From the NCBI RefSeq assembly GCF_003051105.1, contig NZ_QAOO01000028.1, positions 1 through 40,086 on the forward strand: a stretch of 40,086 bases of DNA, written 5' to 3'. How positions within the stretch are numbered: position 1 is the first letter of the stretch; each line of letters starts with the position of its first letter. Positions 25,407-33,272 of the stretch are shown here, piece by piece. This stretch comes from Nitrosomonas nitrosa (GTDB lineage: Bacteria > Pseudomonadota > Gammaproteobacteria > Burkholderiales > Nitrosomonadaceae). Below the pieces are notes generated by a model. The model was not told the origin of the DNA. It saw only the letters and a program-made list of their open reading frames with translations, and made no database searches. A program made the position numbers and the translations under genes.

Positions 25407-25434
25407 ACTATTGATAACATATTTTATCAATAGT
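25407..25434. promoter_or_regulatory. 11-bp inverted repeat upstream of integrase copy 2
   Basis: ACTATTGATAA and TTATCAATAGT are perfect arms around a 6-bp spacer (CATATT), ending 12 bp before the chosen integrase start at 25447. It could be an operator, or a recombinase-binding site such as a core or arm site. The absence of a T-tract argues against a terminator. Confidence 0.5.
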
Positions 25435-25446
25435 AAGATACTTTCC

Positions 25447-26412
25447 ATGAACCCAGATAATTTACCTGCCATCGAGCACTCCTCACATCGACTCTTAGAC
25501 GTGGCCGATTTTTATCGGCTAGCAGAAGTTCCCCCCGAGATCGAGTGGTTTGCCAATCTAGAAAATTTTTGCACGCGGCGCGCTTATAAAAATGCGCTGC
25601 AGGATTTTATGCAATTTACCGGTATCTCTCACCCAGAAGAATTTCGGCAAATTACTCGCGCACATATCATTGCGTTCCGGGATGAGCTCAGAAATCGTGA
25701 TTTGTCGGGTGCCACCATCCGTCATAGCCTGGCAGCCCTTTCCTCATTGTTTGAAAACTTGTGCGAACAGAATGCGGTCACACACAATCCGGTCAAGGGG
25801 GTGAAGCGCCCTAGCGTGGAAAGCTATGAGGGCAAATCTCCGGCACTGGGCGATCATCAGGCGCGCGCGCTACTCGATGCGCCTGATAGTGTCTCGCTTA
25901 AAGGAAAACGGGATCGCGCCATCTTCGCCATATTGCTTTACCATGCGCTGCGCCGCGATGAACTGTGCAAATTAAAGGTGAAGGACGTCAAACAGGAACG
26001 ACGTGGGGTACTGCACATGAAAGTATCCGGCAAGGGTGGCAAGACCCGCTACTTACCAATCCATCCTCAGGTAGGCGGATGGTTGCATGATTATCTAGAG
26101 GCGGCAGGCCATAGAGAAGATGATAATGGCCCTTTATTTCGATCGCTGAGCAATAACCGACATAAGGGTGCACAGAAAGCCATTACCCCAGATGCCGTCT
26201 ATAAGATCGTGCAGGCCTACTCGGAAAGACTGGGATTCAGGATCGGGGCACATTCGCTCCGTGCCACGGCTGCGACCAATGCGCTCGATCATCAGGCAGA
26301 TATTGCCAAGGTGCAGGAGTGGTTAGGACACGCCAATATTGCTACTACTCGTATTTACGATCACCGCAAAACTAGGCCAGAGGATAGCCCGACGTTCAAG
26401 GTGAATTATTGA
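25447..26412 (+). CDS. Tyrosine recombinase/integrase (copy 2)
   Basis: This is a second intact integrase of the same family, 321 residues from the ATG at 25447. An upstream ATG at 25411 would place the coding start inside the inverted repeat and is less likely. Catalytic residues are Arg170, Lys199 (GKGGKTRYLP), His269 and Arg272 (HSLR), His295 and Tyr304. It points away from copy 1 with phd-vapC between them. About 200 bp downstream lies the 3' half of a tRNA gene, the usual attachment target of such enzymes. DNA identity to copy 1 is clearly lower than protein identity (many synonymous changes), so this is not a recent duplicate. Confidence 0.93.
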   Translation: MNPDNLPAIEHSSHRLLDVADFYRLAEVPPEIEWFANLENFCTRRAYKNALQDFMQFTGISHPEEFRQITRAHIIAFRDELRNRDLSGATIRHSLAALSSLFENLCEQNAVTHNPVKGVKRPSVESYEGKSPALGDHQARALLDAPDSVSLKGKRDRAIFAILLYHALRRDELCKLKVKDVKQERRGVLHMKVSGKGGKTRYLPIHPQVGGWLHDYLEAAGHREDDNGPLFRSLSNNRHKGAQKAITPDAVYKIVQAYSERLGFRIGAHSLRATAATNALDHQADIAKVQEWLGHANIATTRIYDHRKTRPEDSPTFKVNY

Positions 26413-26612
26413 ATGGCGGATTCGGAACTTATTGCTGGCTACGCGGCGATAATAAAAAAGGAATTTCTTTCATTCTGGGTTTCGATAAATCCCATTGACC
26501 AATCCTTACCATCAGATGCACTTCCAAAATACGAAACATATAGCCTTCTACGAATTGCTAAATGAAAGAACCGTGGAAAAATATCTTTTATAAAGTCAAA
26601 TACGAATAAGCA

Positions 26613-26660
26613 GAACTCATAATTCCTTGGTCGTAGGTTCAAGCCCTACCATACTCACCA
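26613..26660 (+). other. tRNA 3' half (CAU anticodon; Ile2 or Met), likely att remnant
   Basis: The sequence contains the anticodon loop CTCATAA (26616-26622) with its 3' stem strand TTCCT. Next come a variable loop, T-stem GTAGG and CCTAC around TTCAAGC (26633-26649), acceptor strand CATACTC, discriminator A and CCA (26658-26660). The 5' half of the tRNA (acceptor, D arm and most of the 5' anticodon stem) is absent. This is what an integrase leaves at the far end of an island inserted in a tRNA gene. It cannot be a functional tRNA. Confidence 0.8.
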
Positions 26661-26669
26661 ATAAAATAA

Positions 26670-27636
26670 TATGCCTCTATACTATTTTCAGTTTGATCTG
26701 AGTGTGCGTCAGGCAAGCATTGAGAAGGCGTAGCGGTAACTCGGCCTCCCACATACGCCGGTTGAAACGGTAGCAGAACTCATTGAGATACTCTTGCAGA
26801 TATTTGGACGATACACCGTGATAAGTGCCCAACAGAAATGCCTTGAGGTTGCCGATGGCAATATGCACCCAGGGCAGCCATTCGCCCGCCATATCAGGCG
26901 GCGACACCCGTGCGGCATGATGCTGGGTTTTGCCAATTTCCGCCAGGGAAGCCAGCGCATCGCTACGCACCAACTGACTGGGCGGGAGATGACATTGAAC
27001 AAACTTTGCTACTGTTTCATGAGTAACAGCAGAGACCTGTTGCATGGCGATAAATCCGGCACACTTGCTTCGGTTCTCAATTGCCACCAGTATTGGGGTT
27101 TTACCTTCGGCACCACGACCTCGCTTTCCACTGCGGCGACCACCCACCAAGGCATCGTCAATCTCAATCAGATCGTGCAGCCGATAGATGCTATCCCTGT
27201 GTCCCATAGCAATGCGAATCTTGCGCAATATCCGGCAAGCCGTAACCCAGGAAACCTGGATTTGTTTAGAAAGACGTACGGCAGAAATGCCACCCTTGTC
27301 CGAGGCAGACAGGTAAATCGCCCAGAACCATTTAGTCAGCGACAGATTGGTGGAGTGAAACAGTGTTCCCGCCGTAAGCGAGGTTTGGTAATGACACTTG
27401 GAGCACTCGTAGGAGTGGCGTGTGCTGATGACATAACCATGATCATGCCCGCAGCGCGGGCAACGGAACCCTTCCGGCCAGCGTTGCTGCGTCAGCGCCT
27501 GCGCACAAGCTTCTTCCGTTCCATACCGTTTCTGCCAATCCAGCAAATTAGTTTCCAGTTCTCTCATGATTCAACTCCCTATATCGTTGATCTAAAAGCA
27601 TTTGGCAGAAATTACTGAAAACAGTTCAGAGGCATA
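26670..27636 (-). mobile_element. IS1595-family element, 967 bp, with 8-bp target duplication
   Basis: Ends are TATGCCTCT...AGAGGCATA, extended by ACT-TTTTCAGT on both sides with two or three mismatches. The direct repeat TAAAATAA occurs at 26662-26669 and 27637-27644, the 8-bp duplication usual for IS1595-type elements. It sits 1 bp beyond the CCA of the tRNA fragment. One transposase gene is inside. Confidence 0.92.
26677..27567 (-). CDS. IS1595-family transposase
   Basis: This 296-residue transposase has the ISXO2-like DDE domain. The N-terminal zinc ribbon is visible as CPRCGHDHG and CSKCHYQ (four Cys). The catalytic part includes IEIDDALVGGRRSGKRGRG (first Asp), LVRSDALASL (second Asp) and the late WVHIAIGNLKAFLLGTYHGVSSKYLQEYLNEFCYRFNRR. 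Full length, one frame, close to both IS ends, so it may be active. Confidence 0.93.
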   Translation of the reverse strand: MRELETNLLDWQKRYGTEEACAQALTQQRWPEGFRCPRCGHDHGYVISTRHSYECSKCHYQTSLTAGTLFHSTNLSLTKWFWAIYLSASDKGGISAVRLSKQIQVSWVTACRILRKIRIAMGHRDSIYRLHDLIEIDDALVGGRRSGKRGRGAEGKTPILVAIENRSKCAGFIAMQQVSAVTHETVAKFVQCHLPPSQLVRSDALASLAEIGKTQHHAARVSPPDMAGEWLPWVHIAIGNLKAFLLGTYHGVSSKYLQEYLNEFCYRFNRRMWEAELPLRLLNACLTHTQIKLKIV

Positions 27637-27757
27637 TAAAATAAAGCATGGTGCTACACCAGTGCCACGCGATAAAAAGATATAGGCTAGAATTGCTTAT
27701 CTTTTTTCAGAAATGATTCACATGTCCTGGTAATCGGGTACTACAGTAATGTAATGC

Positions 27758-27807
27758 GCTGATTCGTAATCAGTAGGTCAGAGGTTCGACTCCTCTCAAC
27801 AGCACCA
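27758..27807 (+). other. tRNA-Thr(CGU) 3' half, likely att remnant
   Basis: The fragment covers the whole anticodon arm GCTGA-TTCGTAA-TCAGT with anticodon CGT (27765-27767). It continues with variable loop AGGTC, T-stem AGAGG/CCTCT with loop TTCGACT, acceptor strand CAACAGC, discriminator A and CCA (27805-27807). The upstream 40 bases do not form a D arm or acceptor strand, so the 5' half is missing. This is a second site where an island end met a tRNA gene. Confidence 0.85.
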
Positions 27808-27848
27808 TAAAATCAATTAGTTTCAGATGTGATACGTGTTGTCAAAGT

Positions 27849-27948
27849 CGGAGCTGAATATTTTCGAAAGAGGATACTCTGCGCCGCTGATTTTTTTGTT
27901 CATTCATGTCTCCTTATTCTTAATCATCTTCTTGAAATTTCAGCTCCG
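27849..27948. repeat. 100-bp element with terminal inverted repeats, abutting the sbcC stop
   Basis: The left end CGGAGCTGAATATTTTCGAA and the reverse complement of the right end CGGAGCTGAAATTTCAAGAA share a perfect first 10 bp and partial similarity to about 24 bp. The inner part is AT-rich and encodes nothing. The right end touches the sbcC stop codon (27949-27951). It could be a miniature inverted-repeat element or a long hairpin acting as a terminator. No target duplication was seen. Confidence 0.5.
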
Positions 27949-30023
27949 CTAGACAGATCCGTTACGACAACATCCAGGACCGGATATCTGGCTCCTGCCT
28001 CCAGTTTGAGGCGTTACCTGGATCTGGGTGCTAATCCGCTCCTTTAGGGCTGGTACGTGCGAAATAACACCGATTAGCTTACCGTCCTGCTGCAGACCCG
28101 CAAGGGTTTCCAGAGCGGTGTCGAGGGCTTCCTCGTCCAGCGTGCCGAAGCCTTCATCCAGAAATAGTGAATCCACACGGACATTCTTGCTGGCCATGTG
28201 GGACAACCCCAGTGCCAGCGATAGGCTGACGATAAAGCTCTCACCACCGGAAAGGTTCTTCGTGGACCGAATCTCACCCGCTTGGTAATTGTCAACCACG
28301 TTGAGTTCCAGCGGCTGTGCATCATCACGGACCAGCAAGTAGCGGTCGGTCATTTTCTGCAGTTGCCGGTTGGCATGGCCAATCATCATTTCGAAAGTCA
28401 GCCCTTGGGCAAAATTGCGGTATTTCTTTCCGTCTGCGGAGCCGATCAATTCGTGCAGATTTTCCCATCGATGGCACTCTTTTTTCTGGGCCTCAATAGC
28501 CGTTTGCTTTGCTTTTATCCGCTCTTTGGCTGCTGTATTTTCACTCAGCTTGTGCTTGAGACCGGCAATGATATTCCGCAGATCTTTCAGAGAATCTTCG
28601 TACTTTTTGAATTGCGGTTCCATCTCCTCAAGAGATTTGTTGGTAACCATTTTGGCAATTTCTGTGGCCAAACGTGTTTCTCTATCTTTTTGTCTGGCCT
28701 TGAGATCTGTTTGGTTGTCGTCCAGTTTCTTTGCTTTCGTAGACAGCTCATCCCTCTGCTCAGCGGTCAGTCTGGCCTCCAAAAACTGTACCTCATCTGA
28801 AAAGCCCGCAGGCGCAAGCGCTGTGGAAAATTCAATTTCCAACTTTCTCAGTTCTGGTTCTCTCTGGTCGATGCGCTTTTTCAAAGATTCAATATGGGTC
28901 TTTGCGGTGTTCCATCTTTGGTGCAGTTCATTGTGCCGATCTCTGGCTTTCTTTTCGGCATCTTCGGCATCAGAAACGGTCTTGTTCAAGCGGAGCTCCT
29001 CATTGTCGGGATTTTTATCACCGTACAATGCTTTCCGCTCGTCACTCCCGATGGTGTGATCCTTTTTCAAGGTCTCTAGGCGTTCCCGCTTTTCGGCCAG
29101 GGTGGTACTTTGGGTTTCAATGACCGCATCTAGACGCTTCATCTCACTGTCGAGATCTGCAATCTGTTTCTCGATTTCAGCTTTTTTCTTAACCTGGGCC
29201 TGCCATGCATTCAGCCGTGCTCTGAGTGACTCAAGCAGTGATGAAACTTGCATCTCGGGGATTTCCGTGATGCCAAGCAGCAGGAGTTTGGCAGAGACGG
29301 CCTGCCTGCGTGCGGTAAAATCAGCACGGAGTTTTTCCAGACCTTCCTTCACCTCGGCAAAGGATTTCTCGGCAGCCTTCTTGTCATTAGCCGCTGCTGT
29401 CTCCTGCTTTTCACCCTCCGTCAGATTCTTACGGGCCGTGACCTCAGCTTCTTCAAGTTTCTTGATAGCGGCTTCCTGATCCTCAGCCTTGCTGATCAGT
29501 TTGGTGAGTGCTTTAATCTTCTGTTCGGTTTCATCGGGAACGGGAACATTGCCTTCCGCGAATGGGTGCTCTGTCGCACCACAGAGTGGACAGGGTTTGC
29601 CATCTTCCAATTTGGCCCGGTGGTCTTCAAGCTCCGCTATTTTCGTCAGGAAGGCCATTTCACGAAGCAGAGTTTCTTTCTCGGTGCGGTATTCACGCAA
29701 CAGCCGATCCCCCAGCAACTGGCTTAATGCATCTTTACCTTGCTGAAGCCTTATTGATGCGTCGTCCAGCTCCTGCTTCCGAGTGCGGCATTGCTTCTGG
29801 CAGTCATCAAGTGATTTTGTCACCCGTTCCAGAGTCGTCACGGCTTTTTCTTGATTGGCCTCTTCTTGAACGATTTCTTTTTGCTTGGAAAGCAGGCCAT
29901 CCAATTGTTCTTCAACACCGGCCAGACCGCTGATCAGCCATTCATCCTGTGCATGCTCCTTGAGATAACTGTCAACAAGTTCCAGAGTTTTTTGGGCCTC
30001 GGAACGTTTTTCTTGCACTTTAA
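27949..30023 (-). pseudogene. sbcC: SbcC nuclease subunit, C-terminal two-thirds only
   Basis: SbcC is the ABC/SMC-type ATPase that, with the SbcD nuclease, cuts hairpins and processes DNA ends. The fragment has coiled coil, the zinc hook GKPCPLCGATEHPF, a long second coiled coil, a signature LSGGESFIVSLSLALGLS, Walker B VDSLFLDEGFGTLDEEAL and the H-loop VISHVPAL. The N-terminal Walker A and half of the first coil are absent. The frame runs straight into the IS5 element at 30024, and the DNA beyond that IS keeps at most about eight further codons. No sbcD is present. An in-frame ATG-like start at 30018 is not a real start. Confidence 0.9.
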
Positions 30024-30865
30024 GAAGCTGTCTGGTAAAATATTAGACGCATTTTGCAAGTGTTATTTTCATCATGGCGATTCGAATCATGTTTTCGGCA
30101 GTAGCCGGCAAGATTTCGAAATCCTTGGATAAACGGCGAAAGTTACCAAGCCAGGAAAACGTGCGCTCGACCACCCACCGCTTCGGTAAAACAGCCCATT
30201 TACCTTCGATTTTCTCTGAAATGTGCAAAGCCAGGCCTAGCCCATTAACTACGAAATCAACTGCTGTACCTCGATAACCGGCATCCCCTGAGAATGCTTT
30301 GAGTGAAGGGTATTTATCGATGACACCTTCCAGCACTGTACAAGCGCTTTTGGTATCGCTCACATTGGCAGCATGAACTTTGACGTGGAGTAAATTACCG
30401 AGAATGTCTACCACGATATGCCGCTTGTGACCTTTAACTTTTTTGCCACCATCAATTCCTCGTTCTTCGCTGGCGTACTGAGTTTTCACGCTTTGTGCAT
30501 CAATGATGCCATAACTGGGTACGGCACAGCGTCCAGCTTTTTGACGAGAAAAGAGCGTCAACTTATCCAGGCATTCCTCCCAGACACCACGCTTGTTCCA
30601 CCGGCTAAAATGATCGTAAACAGTCTGCCAGGGAGGAAAATCGTTCGGCATCAGCCGCCACTGGATACCGCCTTTGACAACATACAGAATGGCATTCACA
30701 ATGGTTCTTTTGCTATGTTTGTGACTATTGCCACGTTTGCTGACAGGATCAAACTCTTTTTTATCAAGTTCCATTCCTCATTATTTATATCCGTTTTGTA
30801 TGACATCTCTTAGCTTGTTATCAAAATCCTTGATTCTAATGGAAATCGTTTTGCCAGACAGCTTC
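30024..30865 (-). mobile_element. IS5-family element (IS427-like), 842 bp, inserted in sbcC
   Basis: Ends are GAAGCTGTCTGGTAAAA and, reverse complemented from the right, GAAGCTGTCTGGCAAAA, a 17-bp terminal repeat with one mismatch. The direct repeat TAA (30021-30023 and 30866-30868) fits the short TNA or TA duplications of this group. It contains one transposase gene. Confidence 0.88.
30043..30774 (-). CDS. IS5-family transposase (IS427-like)
   Basis: This 243-residue single-frame transposase has the N-terminal DUF4096-type region (IVNAILYVVKGGIQWRLMPNDFPPWQTVYDHFSRW). The DDE core includes YGIIDAQSVKT (first Asp), FSGDAGYRGT (second Asp) and RWVVERTFSWLGNFRRLSKDFE (Glu). It ends in MIRIAMMKITLAKCV near the IS end. 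It is intact and would be expected to work. Confidence 0.93.
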   Translation of the reverse strand: MELDKKEFDPVSKRGNSHKHSKRTIVNAILYVVKGGIQWRLMPNDFPPWQTVYDHFSRWNKRGVWEECLDKLTLFSRQKAGRCAVPSYGIIDAQSVKTQYASEERGIDGGKKVKGHKRHIVVDILGNLLHVKVHAANVSDTKSACTVLEGVIDKYPSLKAFSGDAGYRGTAVDFVVNGLGLALHISEKIEGKWAVLPKRWVVERTFSWLGNFRRLSKDFEILPATAENMIRIAMMKITLAKCV

Positions 30866-30868
30866 TAA

Positions 30869-31356
30869 AGAGTAGTGGGTGACGTAGTCAACAAATTCCA
30901 GGAACACCAATTAAGCAATTTTTCTCATTTTACTGCCTCTGCTTCATATTGATTTGAGCTTTTGTATCGCAATATCGGGGTCAGGTCGCGAATCAAGAAA
31001 AATAAGAGTAACGATTGAGGTTATTGTTTGCAAGAATCCCAATCACCGCTTTTATTTTTCTTTATTCTCGACCTGATGTTTCGTTCAGTCTCGCACTGGC
31101 GCCTTCTTTGATCATCACACCACCGAAAAACTCAACCGACCATGCTGCCTTTCTTCATAGCTCATCAACACACCTCGCGCGCCTCAGGTTTCTAATTTTC
31201 TAGGCTATCCATCTGTTTTAGAAGAGGATTTAAAAAGAGAACGATCGGTATACTTTTTGCGATAAGTGTGCTAGAATGACAATCAGTAAAATATTTTTAT
31301 CAGGCAGATAAGGGGAATTCATTTCCACCACCTGCGCTCATCATGGAGACTTAGCT
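30869..31356. other. Intergenic region with IS3 relic and the promoter side of osmC
   Basis: After the IS5 target repeat, a few codons continuing sbcC (LRHPLLFK on the minus strand) run to about 30887. An IS3 relic follows at 30888-30975. No gene is credible in 31000-31200. The last 100 bp before the OsmC-like gene contain ACGATCGGTATAC near 31241-31253 and a possible -10 TAGAAT at 31272-31277. This could be a TetR-type operator and promoter, but that is speculative. Confidence 0.45.
30888..30975 (-). mobile_element. IS3-family relic, terminal piece only
   Basis: On the minus strand the frame reads KSSNQYEAEAVK then stop, matching the transposase tail KSPNQYEAEAAKTMKVA of the IS3 element at 36349-37604. 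Outside this, the terminal repeat region (GTCAA...CCAGGAACACC) parallels GTCAA...CCGGACACC of that element. It is a diverged, partly deleted relative, and marks the point where sbcC had already been cut before the IS5 insertion. Confidence 0.75.
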
Positions 31357-31920
31357 ATGATTAATTCAACCACCGACATTATCGTGAATGGACTCGACCT
31401 GAAACGGATATGGGCAGCGCTCGATTCGATCAAAGCAGATGACAAAGGCGATATCGCTAACCCTGGCTACCGGGCGACAGTTGAGTGGGACAGCGGCTTT
31501 CATAGCACCACGCACACCACCGATGGCCAAGTGGTGCTTTCCGATGAACCCAAACGCTATGGCGGGGAAGAAATGGGCGCCACACCGGAAGATTTACTGC
31601 TGGCAGCTGTGGGTGCTTGCCTGGTCAATACTTATATCGCCGCTTTATCAGCCGCCCGCATCCATGTGGAATCCCTGCGCATGAACGTTTCGGGCCGAGT
31701 CAATTTCCGGACAGCCTTTGGTCTGGAGGCAGGCACGCCTGGTTACGAAAATATCAAAATCGTTGTCGATATCCAGACCGATGCCCCGGAAGAAAAGGTC
31801 ATCGCGCTAATGGAAAAAGTATTTCCAACCGCGCCCATCCCGGACACGATCATGCGACCGGTGCCGATCGATGTCGAGATTGTTCACCACGCTGAAGCAA
31901 CCGCAACGCATGCTTCCTGA
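31357..31920 (+). CDS. OsmC-family protein lacking the second cysteine
   Basis: This 187-residue OsmC/Ohr-like protein is usually linked with reduction of organic peroxides. The core shows GATPEDLLLAAVGACLVNTY with the conserved Cys88. It also has an early Arg region (NPGYRATVEWDSGFHSTT) and the C-terminal strand pattern. The second, resolving cysteine that follows about 60 residues later in classical OsmC/Ohr proteins is not there; the matching stretch reads KVFPTAPIPDTI. The enzyme may therefore use another mechanism or bind rather than reduce its ligand. It leads a plus-strand cluster with a flavoprotein and a TetR regulator. Confidence 0.85.
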   Translation: MINSTTDIIVNGLDLKRIWAALDSIKADDKGDIANPGYRATVEWDSGFHSTTHTTDGQVVLSDEPKRYGGEEMGATPEDLLLAAVGACLVNTYIAALSAARIHVESLRMNVSGRVNFRTAFGLEAGTPGYENIKIVVDIQTDAPEEKVIALMEKVFPTAPIPDTIMRPVPIDVEIVHHAEATATHAS

Positions 31921-32005
31921 GTACTTCATCCGCGCATCGGGATTTATGGCAGCCAGTCGCGTGCATTTTTGAGCATGAATAACTGCATACCAAACAAGGT
32001 GAACT

Positions 32006-33210
32006 ATGAAAAATAATGATATTCACGATGTAGCCGTGGTCGGCGCAGGCCCGGCAGGATTGTCAGCCGCCTATGAGCTGGCCAGAGCGGGCCTGGAACC
32101 GCTGGTACTGGAACGCACCGCTGCGGTGGGGGATGTCTGGCGCAATCACTATGATGGCGTACGCCTGAATTCCGGCCGCTATTTCTCGGCCTTCGCTATT
32201 TCTCGGCCTTGTCAGGCAGCAAATTTCCCCTCTCCGCCGGCTCCTGGCCTTCGCGCGAGGAAGTGGTGCGCCTGCTGGAGACCTTCCCTGAGCGGGGAGG
32301 ATTTACAGTACAAACAAACATCGATATCAAACAGGTCAATTACGATCCCGACCGCGACCTGTGGATCATCACCAGCATTGATGGCAAACGTTTTGAATCA
32401 CGCGCTGTGGTCATGGCCATTGGCGGGTGCCGCATTCCAGTCATACCCAAATGGGAAGGCATGGAAACTTTCCCCGGCGAGATCATTCACTCCTCGAAAT
32501 TCAAGAACGCTCAAGATTTTTCCGGCAAGCATGTGCTGGTCATCGGCACCGGCAATTCTGCCGCCGAAATTGCCAGCAGGCTGACCGAACACGCCAGTCA
32601 TGTCACCGTATCGGGCAGAACGCCCCCGCATATCCTGCCTAAAAGCGTTTATGGCATTCCACTGATCGGTATTGGCGTATGGACCCGCTACTGGCCCGGT
32701 ACTATCGTGGATCGCATATTGAGCTTCCTGCAGCGCAGCATGATCGGCAACCTGAGCGCGCATGGTCTTCCCTATCCGACCCTGCCACTCTCCAAACAAT
32801 ACGCCATCAACAATGTCGTACCCATTCTCTATCGTCCTTTCGTGGACGATGTCCGGGCCGGCCGGATCAGAATCGTTGGTCCGATCCAGAAAATCACCGG
32901 GCGAACCGTACATGTCCTGCGCACGCTGACAACCGATCCCGGCAGCACCCATTCACTCACGACGCTGGAGCCCGATGTCATCATCGCGGGCACAGGTTTT
33001 CGCACCGGAATTTCCAAACTGGTTCAAGTGCCAGGCATCACCGACGAGAATGACAGATCGGTTATTTCGGGCGACCAGGAGTTCAAGGACGCCCCCCGCC
33101 TCTACTTCATCGGGCAAGTAAACCCATTAAGTGGTCTGCTACGGGAAATCCGTCTCGAGGCTGGCAGAATCGCAAAAAAAATCAAACAACAATTGGCGGC
33201 GGGACGATAA
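32006..33210 (+). pseudogene. Flavin-containing monooxygenase-like gene broken by a 17-bp duplication
   Basis: This is an NAD(P)/FAD-dependent oxidoreductase of the FMO/CzcO type. The first part has the FAD site VAVVGAGPAGLSAAYELARAG and WRNHYDGVRLNSGRYFSA. The rest is in another frame: LSGSKFPLSAGSWPSREE, the NADPH site VLVIGTGNSAAEIA and a C-terminal DVIIAGTGFRTGI with LYFIGQVNPLSG. The frame breaks at a perfect tandem repeat of CGCTATTTCTCGGCCTT (32177-32193 and 32194-32210). Removing one copy joins the two frames and restores GRYFSALSGSKFPLS, about 395 residues. The defect appears recent because both copies are identical and the remainder is undamaged. Confidence 0.92.
32177..32210. repeat. 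17-bp perfect tandem duplication in the monooxygenase gene
   Basis: CGCTATTTCTCGGCCTT occurs twice with no intervening base. Seventeen is not a multiple of three, so it shifts the reading frame of the surrounding flavoprotein gene. Loss of one copy by slippage would restore it. Confidence 0.95.
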
Positions 33211-33272
33211 TGGAAATTTTCAATCAAGCTTCGCTGCCGCTCTGAAGGCGAAGTACCCAATCGATCATTGCT

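Noticed and set aside
26439..26642. 67-codon minus-strand frame running into the tRNA fragment
   Set aside because: Its start lies inside the tRNA 3' half, and no motif is recognisable. It may be chance.
28028..29933. Several long plus-strand frames opposite sbcC
   Set aside because: They mirror the coiled-coil coding of sbcC on the other strand and show no family pattern or ribosome sites.
31015..31203. 62-codon plus-strand frame before osmC
   Set aside because: Hydrophobic but without any family feature or a ribosome site. The region also lies in IS-disturbed DNA.
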